Shown: positions 41,857 to 53,129 of the stretch, one piece after another | How positions within the stretch are numbered: the first letter of the stretch is position 1 | Layout of the letters: every line of letters starts with the position of its first letter | Source: Methanogenium cariaci JCM 10550 | Lineage (GTDB): Archaea; Halobacteriota; Methanomicrobia; Methanomicrobiales; Methanomicrobiaceae | Assembly (NCBI RefSeq): GCF_001315945.1 | Contig: NZ_BBBG01000006.1 | Coordinates: forward strand, 1 to 64,000 | Direction: 5' to 3' | Length of the DNA: 64,000 nt | The notes under the pieces: generated by a model | What the model was told of the DNA's origin: nothing | What the model saw: the letters and a program-made list of their open reading frames with translations, nothing else | Database searches by the model: none | Position numbers and translations under genes: made by a program

Positions 41857-42135
41857 TTACGTTTTTTGTTTTTCTGCCTGTTTCTCCTTTGGTTCCCAGA
41901 TGGGGGGGATGCCCGCGTAGGTGATCTTTCTGATGCGGTGGTAGGGGGGGATGGGTTTTGTTCCCGTGTTGGTCATCACTTCAAAATAGTCCCGGTCAAG
42001 GAGTTTGATGTATGTGCCTTCTGCTGTTGAACGGTCATCCGGTGCCCCGCGGTCGAGGTATTCCACCGCGGCTTTTTTGATGTCAAACTCCGGGTCATGC
42101 CAGATGCGGAGGAGCAGGGCGTGGGTGGTACGCAT
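41857..42135 (-). CDS. DUF504/MJ1316 family protein
   Basis: The 92-residue protein matches DUF504 (UPF0248, MJ1316 domain), with LLLRIWHDPEFD, LDRGAPDD and YHRIRKITYAG. The domain is proposed to recognise RNA cyclic phosphate ends and is common in archaea. Two G7 runs (41902-41908, 41945-41951) give the PP pairs and probably add a residue each. Confidence 0.82.
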   Translation of the reverse strand: MRTTHALLLRIWHDPEFDIKKAAVEYLDRGAPDDRSTAEGTYIKLLDRDYFEVMTNTGTKPIPPYHRIRKITYAGIPPIWEPKEKQAEKQKT

Positions 42136-42301
42136 GACAGGTGATAGGGGGGGTAGTAATGATATTTCAGGTTTCCCAGATGGGGGGGAATCCTGTTAGG
42201 TTTCGGTCAAAATACGGAAATTATGCACAAAACTATCTTTATGGTAAATCGAAGGCAACACAATTTGTTCAAAATTATTTGAATTAATTTGTGGTTTTCA
42301 T

Positions 42302-43135
42302 ATGACAATGGAACTTATCTATATCATCGCCCTCCTTCTGACTGGTATTGTGGTCGGGTTAGCCGGTGGCATGCTTGGTGTCGGCGGCTGTTTCATCATG
42401 ATTCCGGTGCAGTACTGGGTTCTGACCTCAATGGGGGGGTTAGACCCCGGAACAGCTATTCTGATTGCGTTCGGAACAAACCTGGCTGTTGTGTTGCCGA
42501 CCGCCATCTCAGGTGCATACGGACACAACAAAAAGGGTGCGGTTGCCTGGAATGCCGCAGTGACCATGGGAATTGCCGGTTTTGCAGGAGCCCTTGTGGG
42601 CGGGTATATTGCCACCCTTATTCCGGGAGAATATCTGACATTCCTCTTCGGACTGGTGATCCTTCTCAGTTCCATCCGGATGCTCACGGCGAAACCTCCT
42701 GCTGCGGATGCCAAACCGGTTGACGATGTGGTCACTTTCCTTTTGTGGGGGGGATCCCCTTGGTCTTCTCTCCGGTATCATTGGCATCGGTGGCGGTGTC
42801 CTCCTGATCCCGGTGATGGTCTTAGCCCTGCACTTTAAGATGCACACCGCTGTCGGAACATCGACTGCCTCATGATCTTCACCGCCCTGGGGGGGCACGA
42901 TTGCCTATATCATCAACGGCTGGGGTGCAGCAGGCTTCCGGCATATTCGCTGGGGTATGTCAATCTGCTGCAGTGGGCACTTCTTGCTATTCCCAGCATT
43001 GCGATGGCACAGGTGGGCGTACGGGTGGCCCATAAACTCCCCGCAAAACAGCTGAAATATGTCTTTATTGCGGTGATGATCTATATGGGTCTGAAGATGA
43101 TGGGTGTCTTCACCTTCCTGGGCCTCCCTCTTTAA
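42302..43135 (+). CDS. TauE/SafE-family permease
   Basis: The membrane protein has about eight helices and the repeated family motif GLAGGMLGVGGCFIMIPVQY; the second repeat, near 42770-42800, is split by frame changes but shows GIIGIGGGVLLIPVMV after repair. Such proteins export sulfite or other organosulfur anions. Frame changes lie at 42747-42753, 42872 and 42889-42895. Its last ~170 bases are repeated in the serpin spacers downstream. Confidence 0.83.
42970..43135 (+). repeat. tauE 3' end, source of spacer repeats
   Basis: This segment, reading LQWALLAIPSIAMAQVGVRV and on to the stop, recurs in degenerate form at 46136-46315, and its last part at 44625-44697. Confidence 0.75.
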
Positions 43136-43187
43136 TCTACATTCACCTTTTTTGTATGATGGGTGCGGATGGATTCGTAATTATCAT

Positions 43188-43202
43188 CAGATATATATAA
43201 AT
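43188..43202 (+). promoter_or_regulatory. TATA box, serpin 1
   Basis: ATATATATAA at 43191-43200 is centred ~26 bases before the ATG, which predicts transcription starting at or very near the start codon (leaderless mRNA). The same block, with TTTGAGAGC following, is found before serpin 3. Confidence 0.6.
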
Positions 43203-43221
43203 TTGAGAGCTATTGCTCAAC

Positions 43222-44540
43222 ATGAAGACACAGGCATTACTGATAGGGGCTGTCGTCTGTCTCGCCCTTGTCTGCACCTTTTTTGCCGGGTGCACGGCAT
43301 CGGACGACGGGCCGGTCGAAACCCCGGTGGTGACCCCCCTTGTCACTCCGGTGAAAACTCCGGTGGCAACAGAAAACGCCGCAGATGTTGTCGAAGCAAA
43401 CATCCTCTTTGCCTACGATCTCTACCACACGCTTCAACGTGATGAACAGTATGCGGATCAGAATATCTTCTTCTCCCCCTACAGTATCTCAACCGCTTTT
43501 GCGCTGACCTACGAAGGGGGGGCGAAGGGGGGGACGACCGCAGATGAGATACGCTCGGTCTTTCATTTCCGGAAATAGCACCGTCCGGCAGGAAGGCTAC
43601 CGTGATCTGATTGCAGGCCTGAACATTCCGGATGCCGCATACACTCTTCAGACGGCAAATGCCCTCTGGGCAGAAAAAACCAATCCGTTCCTCCCCCCCG
43701 AATATATCGAAACAGCACAACAGTATTACGCAGCAGAGGTCAGGAACATGGACTTCATCTCTGCACCGGAGGAGTTCCGGCAGACAATCAACCGCTGGGT
43801 GGAGGACCAGACCGAAGACCGGATCAAAGACCTCATCCCGAAAGGGGGGGCGATTGATTCCCTCACAGAACTTGTGATCACCAATGCCATCTACTTCAAG
43901 GGTACCTGGGTGCTGCAGTTTGATGAAAATAAAACCCACCCGGCGGATTTCCGCAGCGAGGGGGGGCGAATATGTCTCTGTTGATATGATGCAGAGAACG
44001 GATGTTGACGCCCGCTATGCATATTCAGAAACCGCAGACCTGCAAATTCTCAGGATGCCGTATGAACACGAAAGCGGGAAGGCCCTCTCCATGCTCGTGC
44101 TCCTCCCGAAGGATGGCGAGATCACTACAGCGGAGACCGCCCTTGGCACCACCGGACTTGCGGATGCCATTGCATCGATGGACACAACGCAGGTAAAGGT
44201 CTTCTTCCCGAAGTTCACCCTTGAGACCACCTATTTCCTGCCCAAAACCCTCGAAGTGATGGGGGGGATGCCGACCGCGTTCGGGCCCGCCGCTGACTTC
44301 TCCGGCATGGACGGCACCCGTGACCTCTTCATCACCAATATCCTCCACAAGGCCTTTGTGGATGTCAACGAGGAGGGAACCGAGGCTGCCGCCGCAACCG
44401 CGGTCATTTTTGGAAAAGGAGTAACAATGGAGGAACCTGTTCCGGTCTTCCGGGCAGATCATCCGTTCGTCTTTTTGATTACCGATGACGAAACCGGCAT
44501 GCTGCTCTTCATGGGACGGGTGGCAGACCCGACGGTCTGA
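43222..44540 (+). CDS. Lipoprotein serpin, copy 1
   Basis: The product has a lipoprotein signal (MKTQALLIGAVVCLALVCTF, lipobox FFAGC), a Thr/Pro-rich linker and a full serpin domain. Serpins trap proteases by a conformational change. The hinge reads EEGTEAAAATAV, as in inhibitory serpins, then IFGKGVTMEE in the reactive loop, ending with PVFRADHPFVFLI. The frame is broken near 43565 by a 2-base loss, shared with copy 2, and at 43962-43967 by a G7 run where six are expected. It would be anchored to the outside of the membrane. It may be a real pseudogene if the shared 2-base loss is genuine. Confidence 0.85.
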
Positions 44541-44777
44541 GATCCACCAATTTTTTGGAAACGGGTGAGGGATTTCCCAAGTGAGTGACGGTAGTTGTTG
44601 GTTCACATAGTCCCTACAGAACAGTGAATGTCTTTATTGCTGTGATCTCTATCTGGGCTTACAGATGATTTGTGTCTTCATTTTCCCGGCCCTCTCTTTT
44701 GGATCACGTTGGTAATGACTGCGGAACAATTTGAAATAATCATCATAATTATATATAGCTGACGATGAACGTTCTGC
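44541..44777 (+). repeat. Spacer with tauE remnant 1
   Basis: The part 44625-44697 matches the end of tauE (AATGTCTTTATTGCTGTGAT and on, with several substitutions) but has no coding frame. AATTATATATAG near 44746-44757 is a TATA-like box for the second serpin. Confidence 0.65.
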
Positions 44778-46079
44778 ATGAAGAAACAGGTATTCCTGAT
44801 AGGGGGCTGTCGTATGCATCGCCCTCGCCTGCACCTTTTTTTCCGGGTGCACGGCATCGGACGATGGGCCGGTCGGAACCCCCCCGGTGTTGACCCCCCC
44901 GGTTGCACCAGAAAGTGCAGCAGATGTTGTCAGCGCAAACACCCTCTTTGCCTACGATCTGTATCATACGCTTCAACGTGATGAACAGTATGCGGATCAG
45001 AATATCTTCTTCTCCCCCTACAGTATCTCAACCGCTTTTGCGCTGACCTACGAAGGGGGGGCGAAGGGGGGGACGACCGCAGATGAGATACGCTCGGTCT
45101 TTCATTTCCGGAAATAGCACCGTCCGGCAGGAAGGCTACCGTGATCTGATTGCAGACCTGAACAGCCCGGATGCTGCGTACACTCTTCAGACGGCAAATG
45201 CACTCTGCAGAAGAGAACTACCCGTTCCTCCCCCCCGCCTATATCGAAACTGCACAGCAGTATTACGCAGCGGAGGTCAGGAACATGGACTTTGCCTCTG
45301 CCCCCCCCGAAGAGTCCCGGCAGACAATCAACCGCTGGGTGGAGGATCAGACCGAAGACCGGATCAAAGACCTCATCCCGCAAGGGCGATTGACTCCCTC
45401 ACATGCCTGGTGATCACCAATGCCATCTACTTCAAGGGCACCTGGGTGTTGCAGTTTGATGAAAATAATACCCACCCGGCGGAGTTCCGCAGCGAGGGGG
45501 GGCGAATATGTCTCTGTTGATATGATGCAGAGAACGGATGTTGACGCCCGCTATGCGTATTCAGAAACGGACGACCTGCAGATCCTCAGGATGCCGTATG
45601 AACACGAAAGCGGGAAGGCCCTCTCCATGCTGGTGATCCTCCCGAAAGATGGCAACATTACCACGGCGGAGACCGCCCTTGGCACCACCGGGCTTGTGGA
45701 TGCCATTGCATCGATGGAAACAACGCAGGTAAAGGTCTTCTTCCCGAAGTTCACTCTTGAGACCACCTATTCCCTGTCCAACACCCTGAAAGCGATGGGG
45801 ATGCCGGCCGCGTTTGGCCTCGATGCTGATTTCTCCGGCATGGACGGCACCCGTGACCTCTTCATCACCAATGTCCTCCACAAGGCCTTTGTGGACGTCA
45901 ACGAGGAGGGGGGGACCGAGGCTGCCGCTGCCACCGCAGTTATTATGGGGAAGGGAATGTCAACAGAGGACGCGCCAGTCCCTGTCTTCCGGGCAGACCA
46001 CCCATTCATCTTCCTGATCACCGATGACGAAACCGGGAATCTGCTCTTCATGGGACGGGTGGCAGATCCAATGGCCTGA
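44778..46079 (+). CDS. Lipoprotein serpin, copy 2
   Basis: It has the same layout as copy 1: lipobox FFSGC, linker, serpin domain. A 188-base block (44968-45155) is identical to 43429-43616 of copy 1, including the 2-base loss that breaks the frame near 45112. Further breaks are near 44810, 45207, 45305 and 45380 (three G found, four needed for PQGAIDS). The reactive loop is EEGTEAAAATAVIMGKGMS after removing one padded Gly, so it differs from copy 1 between the hinge and PVPVFRADHPF. The multiple breaks and the recent conversion block make its functional state uncertain. Confidence 0.85.
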
Positions 46080-46398
46080 CACCTCCCTCGTCATGGGGGG
46101 GCACAGGTGAGAAATCTTCCTGTGAGTGTGAGATATGGGGTGCAGCGATGGGCACTCCTCGCCATCCCCGGCATTGTGATGGCACAGGTGGGCGTGCGGG
46201 TGGGCCACAACCCCCCCCGCAAAACAGCTGAAAATTTGTCTTTATTGTGGTGATGGTCTATACGGGCCTGAAGATGATGGGTGTCTTCACCATTTTTTCC
46301 TCCCTCTCTAATCCCTATTCCCCCCCTTTTTTGTGATAGGTGCAGATGGATTCGTAATTCTCATTAGAATTATATAAATTTGAGAGCCATTGCTCTGC
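46080..46398 (+). repeat. Spacer with tauE remnant 2
   Basis: Bases 46136-46315 are a longer copy of the tauE 3' end (RWALLAIPGIVMAQVGVRVG) with frame-disrupting changes. The duplicated unit therefore ran from inside tauE through a serpin gene. Before serpin 3, TTATATAAATT at 46370-46380 lies ~24 bases from the ATG as a TATA box. Confidence 0.75.
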
Positions 46399-47740
46399 AT
46401 GAAGAAACAGGCATTCCTGATAGGGGCTGTCGTCTGTCTCGCCCTCGCCTGCACCTTTTTTGCCGGGTGCACGGCATCGGACGACGGGCCGGTCGGAACC
46501 CCGACGGAAACCCCCCCGGTGGTGACCCCCCCGGTTGTCACTCCGGTTGAAACCCCCCCGATGGCAACAGAAAACGCCGCAGATGTTGTCGAAGCAAACA
46601 CCCGCTTTGCCTACGATCTCTATCACACGCTTCAAAGTGATGAAGAGTATGCGGATCAGAATATCTTCTTCTCGCCTTACAGTATATCAACCGCTTTTGC
46701 GCTGACCTACGAAGGGGGGGCGAAGGGGGGGATGACCGCAGAGGAGATACGCTCGGTCTTTCATTTTCCGGCAAATGACACTGTCCGGCAGGATGGCTAT
46801 AGGGTCCTCATTGCAGACCTGAACAGCCCGGATGCTGCGTACACCCTTCAGACGGCAAATGCCCTCTGGGCAGAAGAGAATTACCCGTTCCTCCCCGCCT
46901 ATATCAAAACTGCACAGCAGTATTACGCAGCGGAGGTCAGGAATATGAACTTTGCCTCTGCGCCGGAGGAGTCCCGGCAGACAATCAACCGCTGGGTGGA
47001 GGACCAGACCGAAGACCGGATCAAAGACCTCATCCCGCAAGGGGGGGCGATTGACTCCATCACACGCCTGGTGATCACCAACGCCATCTACTTCAAGGGC
47101 ACCTGGGTGCTGCAGTTTGATGAAAATAATACCCACCCGGCGGAGTTCCGTAGTGAGGGTGGTGAGTATGTCACGGTGGATATGATGCAGAGAACATATA
47201 TTGACGCCCGCTATGCATATTCAGAAACGGACGGCCTCCAGATTCTCCGCATGCCGTATGAACACGAAAGCGGGAAGGCCCTCTCCATGCTCGTGCTCCT
47301 CCCGAAAGATGGTGAGATCACTACAGCAGAAACTGCCCTTGGCACCACCGGCTTGCAGATGCCATTGCATCGATGGAACCAACACAGGTAGAGGTCTTCT
47401 TCCCGAAGTTCACTCTTGAGACTACCTATTCCCTGCCCGACACCCTGAAATCGATGGGGGGGATGCCGACCGCGTTCGGTCTCGATGCGGACTTCTCCGG
47501 CATGGACGGCACCAATATGCTCTTCATCAGTGCTGCCATCCACAAGGCCTTTGTGGATGTCAACGAGGAGGGGGGGACCGAGCTGCCGCCGCCACTGCGG
47601 TTGTTGTGAGTCTGAAATCGGCTCCCATGGAAGAGCCGGTCCCGGTCTTCCGGGCGGATCATCCGTTCGTCTTTTTGATCACCGATGATGAGACCGGCGA
47701 ACTGCTCTTCATGGGACGGGTGGCAGACCCGACGGCCTGA
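46399..47740 (+). CDS. Lipoprotein serpin, copy 3
   Basis: The best-preserved of the three: the signal and lipobox (FFAGC), the longest Thr/Pro linker (TPTETPPVVTPPVVTPVETP) and an almost continuous serpin domain with intact FHFPANDTVRQ. Only two small indels break it, near 47352 and near 47583. After repair of the second, the loop reads EEGTEAAAATAVVVSLKSAP, which places Lys-Ser at P1-P1' and suggests inhibition of a trypsin-like protease. The other copies have Gly or Lys-Gly there. Confidence 0.88.
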
Positions 47741-47796
47741 TACCTGCAAACCGAATGGAAAAGAGGGGGGGAATATTCCCCGGAGGTTACCAGAAT

Positions 47797-48894
47797 TCAG
47801 GTGAGACCGGAAAGGGCCCCCCCGTCCACCATCTCTTTTTGGACTTTGGTCAGGTTTTTGGGAATCGTCACCACCACTTTCACCAGCAGATCCCCCCCCG
47901 CCTGTCCGAACCCAGAAACGGCATGCCCTGTCCTTTCAGGCGGAAGGTGGTATGGCTCTGGGTACCCGCGGGAATCGTCAGGCGTGCGGTCCCTGTGAGG
48001 GTCGGCACTGTGATCTCCCCCCCGCCGAGAAGTGCTGTTCTCAGTCCGATGGCAGTCCTGCTCTGGAGGTCTGTGCCGTGCCGCTCAAACGAGGGATTTT
48101 TGGTCACATGCACAACGGCATACAGATCCCCCCCCGGCGCCCTGCTGCATGCCGGGTTCCCCCCCTCGCCTGCAATGCGCAGAAACTGGCCGTCTCTCAC
48201 CCCCCCGCGGGGAATGGACACCTCAATGCGCCGGGTCTTTTGTATCGTCCCTCTCCCCCCCTGGCAGGTCTCACAGACCTTTCCGATGATCTTCCCCCCC
48301 GTCCGCCGCAATCCGGACACGGGGGGGCGATGGTCATCACCTGCCGCCCGCCGCTCTGCTGCACCCGGCGCAGCTCACCGGTTCCCCGGCAGGTGGGACA
48401 GTCCCGCATAAATCCGGGTTGTCCCCCGGTGCCATGACAGGTCGTGCACTCGTAATCATGCGGGACTTCAACAGTGTTTTTTATACCATAGAATGCGTCT
48501 GTCAGGGAGATACTGATATCATACCGGAGATCGGCCCCCCCGCCCGGCTTTGTGGCCTTCCGGCCTGTCCCGTCCTCCCGGAAAAGACGTCAAAGATATC
48601 TCCCAGACCAAAGTCCCGGAAGAGATCGTCATAGCTGGGAGTCCGATACCCGGCGACGTCCTCCGGGGGGGTGAACGCGGCATGTCCCACCTGATCATAC
48701 TCGGCTTTTTTCTGCGGATCGCTGAGCACCTGGTAGGCCTCATTGATCTCCTTGAACTTCTCCTCGGCCTCTTTGCTGCCTTCATTGAGGTCGGGATGAT
48801 ATTTCCGTGCCAGCTGCCTGAACGATTTTTTGATATCATCCGGCGATGCATCCCGGCCGACGCCCAGCGTTTCGTAGTAATCCTTTTTTCCCAT
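47797..48894 (-). CDS. dnaJ: Chaperone DnaJ
   Basis: The J domain has [13 protein letters not shown] and the YHPDLNEG motif with HPD; then come the zinc repeats [25 protein letters not shown] and CETCQGRG, and the C-terminal substrate-binding domains. It delivers substrates to DnaK and triggers ATP hydrolysis. The start is ATG at 48894. Frame changes lie near 48535, 48425-48435, 48310-48325, 48250, 48130-48190, 47890-47898 and 47815, mostly at C7 runs. The repaired C-terminus ends close to KEMVDGALSGLT. Confidence 0.92.
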
Positions 48895-48911
48895 CAATCT
48901 GTAAAAAACGA

Positions 48912-50800
48912 TTATTTGTCGTGGACCTCAAAATCGGCATCCACCACATCTTCACCGCTCTTCCCTTCTTCTGCCTGTCCTTCACTACTCGCATACCCGG
49001 TCTCCGGACCTGCTGCCTGTGCCTGCTGCTGCGCAGACTGCTGGTATACCGCGGAACCGGCCTCACTCAGCACATCCCGGAGACGGTCGGTCTCTGATTT
49101 GATTTTTTGGGTATCCTTCTCTTCCAGTGCCGCCTTCAGGGTGGTGATCGCCGTGTTCACCTTGTCAGTCAGTTCGGGATTCAGTTTGTCGGAGAGTTCC
49201 GCGAGTGTCTTTTCTGCCGTATAGATCAGGGAATCTGCCGTGTTGCGGACCTCGACCTCATCTTTTCGTCTGCGATCCTCCTCTTCATACTGTTCTGCCT
49301 GATTCACCATCGTATCGACATCTTTTTCCGAGAGTTTTGTCGATGCCGTAATCGTCATCTTCTGCTCCTTGCCTGTCCCAAGGTCTTTTGCGGAGACATT
49401 GAGGATGCCGGAGGAGTCAATATCAAACGTGACCTCTATCTGGGGGGGAATGCCCCGTGGTGCAGGGGGGGGATGCCGACGAGATTAAACTGTCCGAGGC
49501 TCACATTGTCGGCTGCCATGGGCCGTTCTCCCTGGAGCACATGCACGGTGACCGAGGTCTGGACATCGGCTGCGGTCGTGAAGATCTGGCTTTTTTTGGT
49601 CGGGATGGTGGTATTTCTCTCAATCAGTTCGGTCCGGACGCCCCGAGCGTCTCGATGCCGAGCGTTAGGGGGGGGTGACATCAAGGAGCACCATGTCGGT
49701 GATCTCTCCCCCCCGAGAATCGCCCCCCCTGAATGGCTGCCCCCCCCATCGCGACACATTCCATCGGGTCAATCCCGCGTTCCGGTTTTCTCCCGATATG
49801 ACTCTCAATAAATGTCTGCACCGTGGGCATCCTCGTCGGGCCGCCGACAAGGATGACCTTCTGGATATCGTCCTTTGTCAGTTTGGCGTCCTTGAGTGCC
49901 TGTTCGAACGGGTGGACGCAGCGTTTGATCGTCGGTTCGACGAGCTGTTCGAGTTTTGACCGGGTCAGTTTCATTGAGAGGTGTTTCGGGCCTTCCTGTG
50001 TTGCAGAGACATACGGGAGGTTGATCTCGGTTTCAAGGACGGTTGAAAGTTCTATTTTTGCCTTTTCCGCCGCTTCTTTGACCCGGTTGACGGCCATCTT
50101 GTCATTCCGGATATCGACTCCCTCCAGTCTCTTGAACTCAGAGGCAATCCATTCGTAAACGGCATTGTCCATGTCGGTGCCGCCGAGATGGGTGTCCCCG
50201 GACGTGGCGAGAACCGTGAAGGTCCCGCCGCCGAACTCCATAATTGTCACATCCAGCGTCCCGCCGCCCAGGTCAAAGACGAGAATTTTATACTCTCCGC
50301 CCCGGTCCAGTCCGTATGCCATTGATGCCGCGGTGGGCTCGTTTACCAGCCGGACCACATCCAGACCGGCAATTTTCCCGGCGTCCTTTGTTGCGGTTCT
50401 CTGGTTGTCGTTAAAATACGCAGGTACGGTGATCACCGCCTTTGAGACGGTTTCTCCCAGAAATGCCTCTGCATCCCGTTTTATTTTCTTTAACAAAAAC
50501 CCGGAGATCTGCTGGGGGGGGTGTAGTCCTTGTTGTGGATATGGTAGACATGATCGGTGCCGATCTTCCGCTTGGCTGCGGTGACGGTACCATCAGGGTT
50601 ACTGACCATCTGCCTGCGTGCCGGTTCCCCGACAAGCAGCTGGTCGTCTGCTGTGAATGCCACATAAGAGGGAAACATCTTCCCCGCGACGGTGGCTCCT
50701 TCTGCCGAGGGGGGATGATGGTGGGTTTGCCACCCACCATCACCGCCGCCTCGCTGTTGGATGTTCCCAGGTCTATTCCGATTATCTTTTCTTTACCCAT
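48912..50800 (-). CDS. dnaK: Chaperone DnaK (Hsp70)
   Basis: The ATPase domain starts [20 protein letters not shown] and has [19 protein letters not shown]-like and [14 protein letters not shown] motifs; the substrate-binding domain has [20 protein letters not shown] and, after repair, [12 protein letters not shown]; the end is DADFEVHDK. It binds unfolded proteins in cycles of ATP hydrolysis. Breaks occur near 50700-50710, 50513-50520, 49670-49740 and 49441-49480, at G/C runs. The gene lies between grpE and dnaJ. Confidence 0.95.
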
Positions 50801-51319
50801 TTTCCTCACCTTTTTTTCCTGAAACCTGTTCTGCAACCATGACTTTCGATGGGCGGATCACCTTTGCATTCAGCACATATCCTTTGCCAATCTCTTCGAC
50901 AATGGTGTCAGCATCTTCTGTACACCGTTTTCTGCAGACGACCTCATGAACCAGCGGGTCGGGTTTTTTCCCCAGACACTCAATCGGTTCCAACCCGTAC
51001 CCCGCCAGAATTTTCACCATCTTCTGGTATACCATACGGATGCCATCCCGGTTTTTTTCATTTTCAAGTGATGGCAGCGACTGTTCAAAATCGTCAAGGA
51101 TGACGAGGAGTTCAGTTATGAGGTTCTCGTTTGCGTGGGTAATGACTGACCCTTTCTCTTTTTCAGACCATTTCCGGTAATTGTCAAAATCAGCCTGGAG
51201 ATACAACAGCCGTTCCCGACGCTCTTCTGCGAGACGGGTCATCTCTGCGAGTTCTTTTTCCAGCTGTTCGGTATCTCGGCCCGGTGTTTGGTTTCCGGCT
51301 TTCCCTGATCTGCCGCCAT
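50793..51319 (-). CDS. grpE: Nucleotide exchange factor GrpE
   Basis: A coiled-coil start ([20 protein letters not shown]) leads to the GrpE head domain ([38 protein letters not shown]). It releases ADP from DnaK. The stop overlaps the dnaK start by eight bases. The ATG at 51319 ([10 protein letters not shown]) is out of frame by one base with the body, so an indel is likely between 51255 and 51310. About 170 residues. Confidence 0.9.
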
Positions 51320-51535
51320 TAAGGAAGTGCTTTCACTCTCTCCTGATATTTATGGTTTGCCTCGCCGTGGCTGGTTTTGCTACACGGTCGGGGGATGACA
51401 GATAGCTCCGGCATCTATTGGATGGGATAAATCGAATCAAAGGAAAGGAGGGAAGAGACGGAGGAAATAAAAAAATACCCTGTTTTTTGGTCCCTTAGCC
51501 GTTTGTCTGGATTCTGATTTGAAGGGCTTTTTCCT
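51320..51535. other. Intergenic region upstream of grpE
   Basis: Should carry the heat-shock promoter of grpE-dnaK-dnaJ; no specific operator was recognised. Confidence 0.4.
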
Positions 51536-52752
51536 CTACCCGGTGACAATCACGTCAAAATGGCCTCCGCCATAATACATTCCTTCCCATGTTTCATGAA
51601 CCAAAAAGACATACTCTCCCGGCGGGGGTGGCAGCCGCGGTGGAGACGGTGATCGTCGGGTAGTAGGTCTCTTTCGGGTAGGTCATGAAATCAGCGGGGG
51701 GGGTGATGGAGAGTTCCATCCCGTCCGGTATGGGCAGGGTGGCAGCAAGACTGGTATCCCCGGAAACACGGGAGACGATACTCAGGTGCACCATGCCGTA
51801 GCCTTTCTCTCGTGATTCTGCTACAATATTTCCGGTATTCTCTGTCCCTGCCTTCAAGGTGATGTGGTCCGGCCAGAATATCACCGGGGGGGTGCCGAAG
51901 TGGGACTTGCCGGGTGTGATGAGTTCACCCGGCCCGCGGGTTTGTGTTGGCGTCGGCGTTGCAGGGCCAGTGAAGGGCGCTACCGACCGGGCGACTTTGT
52001 GCAGTTCACTGGTATTGAGGTTCCCCCCCGGAGCCAGTATGACGTGTTGTCGTCTGTGGTCCATGAGATCTGAGTCTCGCCGACTTTCGCCTCTGCGCCG
52101 TTCACCATCACGGTGGTGTATTTCGGCATGGAGATGGCAAAGGCCCAGGGCGGGTCACCGGCACAGGTCTGCACCAGCATCAGCCGGTCGTCAATGCCGG
52201 TATAGGATATGTACCGCCGAGGGCAGGGCTCGCCAAAGACCTGCACTCTGGTAAATCCATATCCCTCCGGCACATAGTATGGGGGGGCCGAAAGTCTGCA
52301 TGCAGGGCCGGGGGGGGCCGTTGCCGCCGCTTCCAGTGAGAAATATTCCTCCGGCGGGCCGGTCTGTATGCAGGGCATGGGGGGGTCTTTGATCCATTGC
52401 CAATAGTGTTTGACAACAACACTGTTTGGCACGTCAACGAATACATGGTAGACGGACGACTGGTTGGTGACGCGGAATGTCACCTCGGTGCCGCTCCATG
52501 AGATGGTTCCATCCGGCCCGGTTGCTTTATATCGGCCGGGCCTCGCATCCACGATTTCATACGCCCCCCCGGTATCGACGGGGGATGTTCTCCTGCACCT
52601 CCGGGTCGGCGAGAGCGATGGCGATGGCCCGTTCTGTCTCGTTCATTGCCGGGGGTATCCGCCCCCCCGTCATTATCCATACACCCGGCGACGAGCACCA
52701 GAGTAAGGCAGGCAATACCTGCCCATACCTGCCATCCGTTCATCCCCTTCAT
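51536..52752 (-). CDS. Secreted lipoprotein of unknown function
   Basis: The product begins MKGMNGWQVWAGIACLTLVL with lipobox VAGC. The mature part contains YEIVDARPGRYKATGPDGTI, GGTEVTFRV-like strands, a Thr/Pro linker (PFTGPATPTPTQTRGPGE) and a C-terminal beta domain ending in GGHFDVIVTG, which suggests Ig-like or surface-layer-type folds. No enzyme motif is seen. Frame changes lie near 52570-52585, 52025 and 51625. It is probably exposed on the cell surface. Confidence 0.6.
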
Positions 52753-53129
52753 AAGGTGAGTCTGCCACGGTTGTCCCGAAAAGGATTCCCCCCGGAGATG
52801 CATGAGAAAAAAAGGTGACGAACTGTTGGTCGGTGTGTGCCCGGTGTTACTCCCCCCCCGTCAACGGCATGTCACAGCGGGGGGGGCACTTCATACTCCA
52901 GCAGGGAACTTCAGGAGTCCTCGTTGTTTCATACCCACACAGGGGGGGGCAGGTGCATTTTTTCGGCGGGCTGCCGCGATGCGGCGCTTCTCTCTCAAAC
53001 GGAATATCTCTCATGGGTATGATGGTCTGTATCGCCTGAATCCTCTTATGCATTTCTGCCCGTTCATCCTGTGCAGGCGGCCATCAGGTGAGCATTCATG
53101 CTGTATGCCTGCAGACCTTGTCTACTATC
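52753..53129. other. Intergenic region with G/C runs
   Basis: Several short overlapping frames, none convincing. Four G7/C8 runs at 52851-52954 make it unreliable. Confidence 0.4.
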
